Assembly: GCA_030627225.1 (NCBI GenBank)
Contig: DAOUSM010000012.1
Coordinates: 1-11,721 of the forward strand
From: Candidatus Bathyarchaeota archaeon
Lineage (GTDB): Archaea > Thermoproteota > Bathyarchaeia > Bathyarchaeales > Bathycorpusculaceae
Direction of reading: 5' to 3'
DNA length: 11,721 bases
Shown here: piece after piece, positions 6,199 to 11,721 of the stretch
Layout: every line of letters begins with the position of its first letter
How positions within the stretch are numbered: the stretch's first letter is position 1
The notes under the pieces: generated by a model
Seen by the model: the letters and a program-made list of their open reading frames with translations, nothing else
Databases searched by the model: none
Told to the model about the DNA's origin: nothing
Position numbers and translations under genes: made by a program

Positions 6199-7104
6199 TC
6201 AGACGTACTGATTTAATGCTAGCTTACGGTAACGCTCCCAGTCTTCATCAACCCATCTCTGAATCTTTTCAATGTCATCTTCGGTTAATTTGCGGAACCT
6301 ACCCTGCAAACTCAAATATTCCTTAACTGGTTTGCGTTTAGCCTTATCAATCAAGCGGTCGCTTGGAGAATTAAGTTTAAACTTGCCATACTCAATTTCA
6401 AAAAGCGCCCACATACCAGTTTGAACTGCAAGCCGCCCAATTTCCACAGTTTTGCTTGTATCATAACGCCAACCGGTTGGACATGGCGCCAGTATATGAA
6501 TGAATTTTGTACCTTTAATTTCCTTGGCTTTTCTAATTTTGTTTATGAAATCCATGGGATAGGACGGACATGCTGTCGCAATATAGGGGATTCTGTGGGC
6601 AGCCATAATGAATGGCATGTCTTTTTTTCGTTCTTTTTTACCGGTGGGAGTTGTGGTTGTCCATGCACCATAGGGTGTTGCACCGCTCCGTTGTATTCCT
6701 GTATTGCCGTATGCCTCGTTGTCATAGCAAATGTAAATGAAGTTTGTTTCCCTTTCAGCTGCTCCGGATAAAGCTTGTATGCCTATGTCAAAGGTTCCAC
6801 CATCCCCAGCCCAGCCAACAACTGGTACATCCTTAATGCCTCGTTGACGAAAAGCTGCCACAACGCCAGATGCGGTGGCACCCGTCGCCTCAAATATTAT
6901 ATTTTGAACAGGCACTGCAAAAGAGGTGTAGGGGTAAGGTCCTGGAATAACTGATGTGCAGCATGCTGGAACAACCATGACTAGCTTGTTTCCTAAAGCC
7001 TTAAAGAGTAAGCGAAGCGATATGGTTAGGCCGCAACCAGCGCATGCGATATGGCCTTTAAGCAGATATTCCTCTTTCGAAAGTTCTTTTATTGATTCCA
7101 TCAT
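6199..7104 (-). CDS. porB: Pyruvate:ferredoxin oxidoreductase, beta subunit
   Basis: Carries the thiamine diphosphate site and the proximal iron-sulfur cluster of the enzyme that converts pyruvate and CoA to acetyl-CoA and CO2. The 301 residues match PorB length. Cluster ligand candidates are Cys21 and Cys24 (ACAGCG), Cys48/49 (PACCTS) and Cys208 (APCPTGW). The TPP/magnesium motif is WAGDGGTFDIG (98-108), followed by CYDNEAYGNTGIQRSGATP (127-145), the stretch typical of pyruvate-type beta subunits. Start is ATG 7104 or the adjacent ATG 7101, with GGAAGTGA about 5 nt upstream. It begins 4 nt after the porA stop and is the last gene of the operon. Sequence style favours pyruvate over 2-oxoglutarate or branched-chain substrates, but specificity is inferred. 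Confidence 0.95.
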   Translation of the reverse strand: MMESIKELSKEEYLLKGHIACAGCGLTISLRLLFKALGNKLVMVVPACCTSVIPGPYPYTSFAVPVQNIIFEATGATASGVVAAFRQRGIKDVPVVGWAGDGGTFDIGIQALSGAAERETNFIYICYDNEAYGNTGIQRSGATPYGAWTTTTPTGKKERKKDMPFIMAAHRIPYIATACPSYPMDFINKIRKAKEIKGTKFIHILAPCPTGWRYDTSKTVEIGRLAVQTGMWALFEIEYGKFKLNSPSDRLIDKAKRKPVKEYLSLQGRFRKLTEDDIEKIQRWVDEDWERYRKLALNQYV

Positions 7105-7108
7105 TTTT

Positions 7109-8287
7109 TCACTTCCTTAAATCAACCCATACCGTTTCCTTTCCAACTTTGCCTGCTCGCATCCACTCCGATGATTTTTTAGCAATTTTTTCAATAGTCT
7201 TGAACGTTACATCTCTCCCTCCCAAGCCTGCAATAAAGCCTGCGATCAACGGTTGGTCTTTTTGGTTGGAAAGTGACGCCTTAGTTTCTTCAGCGAGAAA
7301 ACCCTCCATTCCAAAGGATATACCACGGTCTATTACCGCAAACATCTGTGCGTTTTCTGCAAGTTTTCTGATTTCTTCCCTTGGAAACGGACGGAACACT
7401 CGAACTCTTGCTGTGCCTACTTTTAAGCCTTCCTTGCGTAAGTTGTCCACGGCTATTTTGGCTTCGCTTCCAATGGTTCCCATAGTCAGCAATATTAAAT
7501 CTGCATCTTCACATTTGTATTTGTCAATTAGTCCACCGTGCTCAAAACCAAAGTATTTACCATATTCTTTGTCGATTTCTGGGATAAGCTGCTTAGCGTT
7601 TTCCATGGCTTCTTGAATCATGTAACGAAACTCCATATACCATTCTGGGGAAACAATATTTGCGTGCGAGATTGGTTTGTTGACGTCTAAGAACCATTTA
7701 GGCTTATAAGGTGGCAGAAAATCGTCGATTTTTTCTTGGTCTGGAATTTCCACAGGCATGTAAGTGTGGGATAAAATGAAGCCTTCAAGACATACCATAG
7801 CTGGCAAAAGGACTCGTTCATTCTCGCAGAGTTTGTAGACTTGAATTATAGTGTCGAAAACCTCTTGGTTCTCAGCACAGTAAAACTGAATCCATCCAGT
7901 GTCCCGTTGAGACATGGAATCGGTGAAATCAGCCCATATGTTCCAGCCAGGTCCCAAGGCACGATTAACAACAGGCATCACAATGGGTAATCGCGAACCG
8001 GAAGCCCAGTGTAAAGCCTCATGCATAAGCACTAAACCATGAGATGAAGTGGCCGTAAAAGTTCTGACTCCTCCTGCTGCTGCACCCATACATGCTGACA
8101 TGGCACTATGTTCAGATTCCACACGAATATATTCAGCGTTTAATTCTCCGCTTTCAACTAATTCAGCTATTCTCTCAACTATTGATGTTTGAGGCGTTAT
8201 AGGGTAGGCGGCGATGACTTGAACCCTTGCAGCTTTTGCAGCATAAGCAACAATGTGATTCGCCGTGTCGATTACGTTCTGCATCAC
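7109..8287 (-). CDS. porA: Pyruvate:ferredoxin oxidoreductase, alpha subunit
   Basis: Pairs with PorB to form the active site for pyruvate oxidation. The 392 residues match archaeal PorA along their length: AAYPITPQTSIVERI (26-40) with the substrate-binding threonine loop, RVESEHSAMSACMGAA (55-70), ATSSHGLVLMHEALHWASG (79-97), SQRDTGWIQFYCAENQEV, and near the end IAGLGGRDVTF (352-362). Domain order is the pyrimidine-binding domain followed by domain II. GGAGG sits 6 nt before GTG 8287 and 9 nt before ATG 8284, so either may initiate; they differ by one residue. Only 1 nt separates the upstream fusion gene's stop from the GTG, so translation is probably coupled. The pyruvate assignment is by resemblance to Pyrococcus PorA. 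Confidence 0.95.
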   Translation of the reverse strand: MMQNVIDTANHIVAYAAKAARVQVIAAYPITPQTSIVERIAELVESGELNAEYIRVESEHSAMSACMGAAAGGVRTFTATSSHGLVLMHEALHWASGSRLPIVMPVVNRALGPGWNIWADFTDSMSQRDTGWIQFYCAENQEVFDTIIQVYKLCENERVLLPAMVCLEGFILSHTYMPVEIPDQEKIDDFLPPYKPKWFLDVNKPISHANIVSPEWYMEFRYMIQEAMENAKQLIPEIDKEYGKYFGFEHGGLIDKYKCEDADLILLTMGTIGSEAKIAVDNLRKEGLKVGTARVRVFRPFPREEIRKLAENAQMFAVIDRGISFGMEGFLAEETKASLSNQKDQPLIAGFIAGLGGRDVTFKTIEKIAKKSSEWMRAGKVGKETVWVDLRK

Positions 8288-8288
8288 C

Positions 8289-9965
8289 TTATTCCTCCTC
8301 TCTCTGCATTGTTATCACTCCACATGGACATTCGTTTGAGCATATCCCACAGCCTTTGCAATAGTCGTAGTCGAATTCAGGTTTACTATCATCTTTTATT
8401 TCTATCGAGGAGTCCGGGCAGAAAATCCAGCAAATCCTACATGACCTGCAGTAGCCACAACTGAAGCATCTATCAGCTTCACTTTCAACTTCTTCTAAGC
8501 TTACGCCTAATGTCTCCTCTTTGTCCAATGATTTTGTTCTTTCTTCAGGTGGCAACTCAAAAGTTTTCACTCTTTCTTTAGGCTCATAGTATTCTATGTT
8601 TATCTTTTCGATTTTCACGGGTTTTTCCAGCGGTGCTTCAAGCTTTATTTCTTCTCCTCGCAGATACTGGTTTATGCTCCTAGCTGTCTTTCTCCCAGCA
8701 GATATAGCTTCAACCACAGTTGCTGGACCTGAAACCAAGTCTCCTGCCGCAAACACATTCTCGCCGACAAAACCTGTTGCTGGGTCTGCTTTTATCCAGC
8801 CTTTCTCATTTAGGAATTTTCTGGGAATCCATGTCGTGTCTGGTCTTTCACCTACCGCCTTTATGACTGCATCAAACTCTAACGTGAATTCCGACCCCTC
8901 GATTGGTATTGGTCTTCTCCTTCCCGTGGCATCAGGTTCTCCAAGCCTCATCTTAATACATTTAAGCACAATTTTCCCGTTCCTTTTTGAAGCCTCCACC
9001 GGTTGTGTCAAGAAGCGAAATTCTATACCGTCTTCTTTTGCTTTCTGTATTTCCTCGTCTATTGCCGGCATTTCCTTTTCAGTTCGTCTGTAAAGAATTG
9101 TGGGTTCGGCGCCTAGTCTCTTTAGGGTTCTGGCAACATCTATGCCAACGTTTCCTCCACCTATCACCGCCACAGCCATTCCCGGAGGTTCCCTTAGTCC
9201 TTTGTTTACTTCCTTTAGGAATTCTAACCCCGACATCATGAATTCTTCGCCCGGTATTCCAATATCCCTCTCTTTCCACGCACCTATCGCTAACAACGCC
9301 ACGTCAAACTCTTTCTGAATGACCTCAAAAGTTACACCTTTACCTATAGCTGTTCCAGTTTTGATTTTTATACCCATTTTGGCAAGCGCAGCCACCTCTT
9401 TCTCCACTATTTGCTTTGGAAGCCTGTATGGTGGTATTCCATATGCGAGCACGCCGCCTAGTTTTTTCTCACTTTCAAATATTGTCACGTTATGCCCTAT
9501 TTTTCTTAGATAATAGGCTGCTGAAAGACCGGCAGGTCCAGAACCTATTATAGCGATTTTTTTGCCTGTCTCCGCAGAAATTTCATGAAACCCTCTTTCA
9601 CCTTTCTTTTTAAGAACGTAGTCGCCTAAGAACCGCTCTATAGACCGTATAGAAATGATTTCGTCATATTCGCCGCGGTTACAATGTCGTTCACAAAGGT
9701 GGGGACAAACCCTTCCGGTAATGGAGGGGAAAGGATTGGTTTCTAAGAAGATTTTCGCTGCTTCGTCAAGTTTTCCATTCCTAACTTTTTCGAAAATTTT
9801 AGGAATACTATTATTGGCTGGGCAATCATATGTGCACGGTGAAACAAGCTCAACCCAAACAGGCTTGAAATCTCTCCAAAAACCAGTTTTTCCAGCGCTA
9901 CCAATGGTTGGAACAGATAATGCTGTGACAGGCATTTCTTTGCGAGTTTTCGGGACAACAACCAT
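8289..9965 (-). CDS. PorD ferredoxin subunit fused with, and split by, a GltD/NfnB-like FAD-NAD(P) module
   Basis: A 558-residue iron-sulfur flavoprotein inside the por operon where porD belongs. Residues 24-36 (AGKTGFWRDFKPV) resemble the PorD N-terminal KTG-W-R-F-P motif. Residues 44-115 form a GltD-type N-terminal iron-sulfur domain with Cys44, 48, 87, 91 and 95. Then come FAD-binding GSGPAG (141-146), NAD(P)-binding GGGNVG (269-274) with YRR (292-294), a feature often linked to NADPH use, and FAD-contacting VFAAGDLVSGPATVVEAI (404-421). The C-terminus (500-558) is a two-[4Fe-4S] ferredoxin like PorD: C506-x2-C-x2-C-x3-CP and DYDYCKGCGIC-x3-CP (532-547), ending REEE. ATG 9965 has GGTGA 7 nt upstream, overlapping the porC stop. 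Likely role: exchanging electrons between pyruvate oxidation and NAD(P). Cofactor choice and direction are inferred. Confidence 0.92.
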   Translation of the reverse strand: MVVVPKTRKEMPVTALSVPTIGSAGKTGFWRDFKPVWVELVSPCTYDCPANNSIPKIFEKVRNGKLDEAAKIFLETNPFPSITGRVCPHLCERHCNRGEYDEIISIRSIERFLGDYVLKKKGERGFHEISAETGKKIAIIGSGPAGLSAAYYLRKIGHNVTIFESEKKLGGVLAYGIPPYRLPKQIVEKEVAALAKMGIKIKTGTAIGKGVTFEVIQKEFDVALLAIGAWKERDIGIPGEEFMMSGLEFLKEVNKGLREPPGMAVAVIGGGNVGIDVARTLKRLGAEPTILYRRTEKEMPAIDEEIQKAKEDGIEFRFLTQPVEASKRNGKIVLKCIKMRLGEPDATGRRRPIPIEGSEFTLEFDAVIKAVGERPDTTWIPRKFLNEKGWIKADPATGFVGENVFAAGDLVSGPATVVEAISAGRKTARSINQYLRGEEIKLEAPLEKPVKIEKINIEYYEPKERVKTFELPPEERTKSLDKEETLGVSLEEVESEADRCFSCGYCRSCRICWIFCPDSSIEIKDDSKPEFDYDYCKGCGICSNECPCGVITMQREEE

Positions 9966-9972
9966 TGTAATT

Positions 9973-10530
9973 TCACCATCCCTTTATTAACCGTTCGTAG
10001 GCAAGTTCCGCTGCCTTAGCGTTTTTCTCTCCAGCGCTTCCAGACCACGTTTCTCTTATAACTTTCAAAACGCTCTCAAGCTTAACTTCGCTTGTTGCTT
10101 TTGCGAATGCTCCTAAAATCGAAGTGTTAACAACCGGAAATCCAGCGACAAGCAATCCTAACTCAAGCGCAATTCCCGTTGCGTCAACGGTGGCTATTCG
10201 CCAACCCTTCAAATTAACCTCTCCAGGCTTCTTTGTTGTGTTCATGAGAACCAAGCCGTCTTTTTTCAAACCTTCAGTCGCATCCATGACCTGCATGAGT
10301 TCAGGTGATAAGATTATCACATATTCGGGGTTATAGACTTGGCTGTGCACAAGTATCGGTTCGTCGCTTATCCTTACGAAAGCTTTTACAGGAGCGCCCC
10401 GTCGTTCAGCTCCGAAATATGGAAAGGCTTGAACCCATTTGCCCTCAATGAAGGCAGCATGAGCCAACAACTGTGCAGCTGTGACTGCCCCTTGTCCACC
10501 GCGACCGTGGATTCTAATCTCCTTAAGCAC
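9973..10530 (-). CDS. porC: Pyruvate:ferredoxin oxidoreductase, gamma subunit
   Basis: The gamma subunit of the oxidoreductase, 185 residues from the chosen start. It opens LKEIRIHGRGGQGAVTAAQLLAHA-like, the hallmark of this subunit (thought to contact CoA), followed by FPYFGAERRGAPVKAFVRI and, near the C-terminus, a VNTSILGAFAKAT stretch shared by the family. The frame is open to 10584, but GTG at 10530 is preferred: GGAGG (10543-10539) lies 8 nt upstream and family members begin right at KEIRIHGRGG. The 18 extra upstream residues look unlike the family. It is the first gene of the operon, with a TATA box at 10589-10597. Its TGA stop overlaps the ribosome site of the next gene. Confidence 0.94.
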   Translation of the reverse strand: MLKEIRIHGRGGQGAVTAAQLLAHAAFIEGKWVQAFPYFGAERRGAPVKAFVRISDEPILVHSQVYNPEYVIILSPELMQVMDATEGLKKDGLVLMNTTKKPGEVNLKGWRIATVDATGIALELGLLVAGFPVVNTSILGAFAKATSEVKLESVLKVIRETWSGSAGEKNAKAAELAYERLIKGW

Positions 10531-10538
10531 AGCGTCTC

Positions 10539-10543
10539 CCTCC
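10539..10543 (-). promoter_or_regulatory. Ribosome-binding site deciding the porC start
   Basis: GGAGG, part of GGGAGGGAG, sits 8 nt before GTG 10530. It fixes a start 54 bp inside the longest open frame and agrees with family N-termini. Confidence 0.6.
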
Positions 10544-10588
10544 CGTTGAGAAATGAAAAATGAACGTTTCAACCTTATTAGCATTAGG

Positions 10589-10597
10589 TTAAATAAA
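10589..10597 (-). promoter_or_regulatory. Putative TATA box of the por operon
   Basis: Minus-strand TTTATTTAA lies about 63 bp before the porC GTG. Initiation near 10567 would leave a leader of about 37 nt. The same nine bases are the last two codons and stop of the upstream DUF2070 gene, so the promoter would be embedded in coding sequence. Confidence 0.5.
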
Positions 10598-11721
10598 CAT
10601 TAAAAATAACATTAAAAGAAGCCCCGTGATCGCGAAAATTGGGACGACTATCTTCTTTGCTTTTTGAAGGGTTCTATCTGTGAGAAGACATAATGTTTCC
10701 AGCCTTTTCTCTCCGATGACCTTAACATTAGGAACCGTTATGTTGCAACATGCAGCTTTAGCACGTTCCAAATCAGACATGGCAGCAAGCGTTGCCTCTT
10801 TAATATAGGCGATCAACTTTTGATGATCTATAACCTCGCCTATCGGGTGGTACCCACGCTCACTTAGTATTATAGCGTTTACTGAATGCGTGTCCGTTGT
10901 GAACACTTCGCCTTCATCGATGCCTATGGAATGAAGAGCCAAAAGAATTTTTTCACGCAGTTCAGAAACCATGTTATTGCCATCGATAACTACATAAGCG
11001 GTTTTCTGCTTACTAACTTTAACCACGACCACGGTGATGCCGCCTGGTCCCATACCATCTTTGAGGCTGAATTCCTTGGGTATAACGGTGGCGGCGCCAA
11101 CTTTGAAGGATGAACTTCTCAAAGAAACAGCTTTCTCCAAACATGTTATTGCAACCTTTTTCAAAGCGTTCAAAGTTTTCTGTGCGTCTGCTGCTCCGTT
11201 AATGCTGTTATGTGCATTAACAACAGCACAGCAGTCCAAGCCATGTTTCACGGCTTCTTGACGGGTGAGTATGCCTAATTCCTGCGGCAAATCTTCGGTT
11301 GTTTTTGGCGCGAGAGTGAACGAGACGAAGGCAGCTTTACCGAAAACTTGGCAGCAAGCGGTAGCTAAACCATTGCTAACCTTGATAAAAGGGGTTGCCT
11401 TGGTCTGTGAGGCTTCAAAGTTAACGGTTGTAACAACGTGATTGATGATTTTTTGATTTTGAAGTTGAGAGGTCAGATCAAGTTCGTGACCAAGTAGACC
11501 ATGGGGCACGCAAGCAGTGCAGTTAAGCTCCTTCTCTAAAGCAGCTTTAAGTGTAGAAGGCAGAAGACTGCTTCCAACGTTTTTGAACGGCCCTGGATGA
11601 ACGGAGGGGACGACTATAACTGCTTTAGGTCTGTAAGCGTCAAACTTTATTATAGAAAACTCGATGTCTTGCTCTTCGCCTAACTTTTCAAGAAATTCCT
11701 CAAAGGGAGCGTTTAAGTCCA
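10589..11721 (-). CDS. DUF2070/COG3356 archaeal membrane protein, C-terminal part (5' end beyond window)
   Basis: The frame is open from its TAA at 10589 to the window edge, giving 376 residues. A GTG at 11509 is internal, because conserved sequence continues upstream of it. Recognisable stretches are VVPSVHPGPFKNVGSSLLP (about 11611-11555), VPHGLLGHELDL (about 11509-11474), VVNAHNSING, GPGGITVVVVKV and TDTHSVNAIILSERGYHPIGEVI. The repeated His/Asp/Asn motifs suggest metal binding, and the group has been described as related to neutral ceramidase-type lipid hydrolases; no activity is proven to my knowledge. A single C-terminal membrane helix (VVPIFAITGLLLMLFLMF) ends the protein. Family members carry further helices at the N-terminus, not visible here. 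It lies upstream of porC on the same strand but is probably a separate unit. Confidence 0.82.
   Translation of the reverse strand, partial: DLNAPFEEFLEKLGEEQDIEFSIIKFDAYRPKAVIVVPSVHPGPFKNVGSSLLPSTLKAALEKELNCTACVPHGLLGHELDLTSQLQNQKIINHVVTTVNFEASQTKATPFIKVSNGLATACCQVFGKAAFVSFTLAPKTTEDLPQELGILTRQEAVKHGLDCCAVVNAHNSINGAADAQKTLNALKKVAITCLEKAVSLRSSSFKVGAATVIPKEFSLKDGMGPGGITVVVVKVSKQKTAYVVIDGNNMVSELREKILLALHSIGIDEGEVFTTDTHSVNAIILSERGYHPIGEVIDHQKLIAYIKEATLAAMSDLERAKAACCNITVPNVKVIGEKRLETLCLLTDRTLQKAKKIVVPIFAITGLLLMLFLMFI

Noticed and set aside
10531..10584. Extra 18-codon N-terminus of porC
   Set aside because: It would begin before the ribosome site, is unlike family N-termini, and would overlap the expected transcript start.
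10591..10616. Short repeated ACATTAAAA units near the end of the DUF2070 gene
   Set aside because: They encode the repeated Leu-Met-Phe residues of a membrane helix in AT-rich codons; no sign of a functional repeat array.
1..11721. Search for tRNA, rRNA, CRISPR repeats, insertion sequences, attachment sites or defence genes
   Set aside because: No cloverleaf, regularly spaced repeats, transposase motifs or terminal inverted repeats were seen; gaps are all under 150 bp and accounted for by promoters and terminators.

Overview
The window reads as a piece of an archaeal chromosome. The marker genes are archaeal or archaeal/eukaryotic in type: hypusine-containing initiation factor aIF5A, a Nob1-type PIN/zinc-ribbon nuclease, Alba, a DUF2070/COG3356 membrane protein, and a multi-subunit archaeal pyruvate:ferredoxin oxidoreductase. 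Promoters look like TATA boxes about 25 bp before a short leader. Ribosome-binding sites are mostly GGTGA or GGAGG, complementary to the archaeal 16S 3' end, and GTG/TTG starts are common. The gene mix and moderate GC fit an anaerobic, uncultured TACK-type lineage such as Bathyarchaeia, but that placement is an inference. No tRNA, rRNA, CRISPR array, insertion sequence or phage gene was seen.

Layout. Left end, minus strand: aIF5A, cut by the window edge. It is divergent from a plus-strand run of NAD kinase, Nob1-like endoribonuclease, a pyruvate-kinase-C-domain-like protein (AF0103-type fold) and an MFS transporter (389-3751). Converging on this is a minus-strand pair (5616 to 3831): a class III aminotransferase followed by a GNAT acetyltransferase. 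Next, on the minus strand and with its own promoter, is Alba. Then comes a four-gene minus-strand operon (10530 to 6199): porC, a large iron-sulfur flavoprotein, porA and porB. The right edge holds the C-terminal part of a DUF2070 membrane protein.

How the genes work together. porC, the fusion gene, porA and porB sit 1-7 bp apart and together supply every part of a pyruvate:ferredoxin oxidoreductase. The delta (ferredoxin) subunit is not free-standing. Its characteristic N-terminal motif and its C-terminal two-cluster ferredoxin lie at opposite ends of the 558-residue flavoprotein, with a complete GltD/NfnB-like FAD and NAD(P) module between them. This suggests that electrons from pyruvate oxidation can be exchanged directly with NAD(P)(H). 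It is the most interesting item in the window. The upstream NAD kinase supplies NADP, and the aminotransferase could feed 2-oxoacids, but neither link is proven by position.

Two genes have anomalous 5' ends. The pyruvate-kinase-C-like gene has an ideal ribosome site and ATG in a different frame from its body, implying a missing base near 1839-1841 or a real frameshift. The Nob1-like gene has a well-placed GGAGG in front of ACG rather than a standard start codon. All intergenic gaps are shorter than 300 bp.
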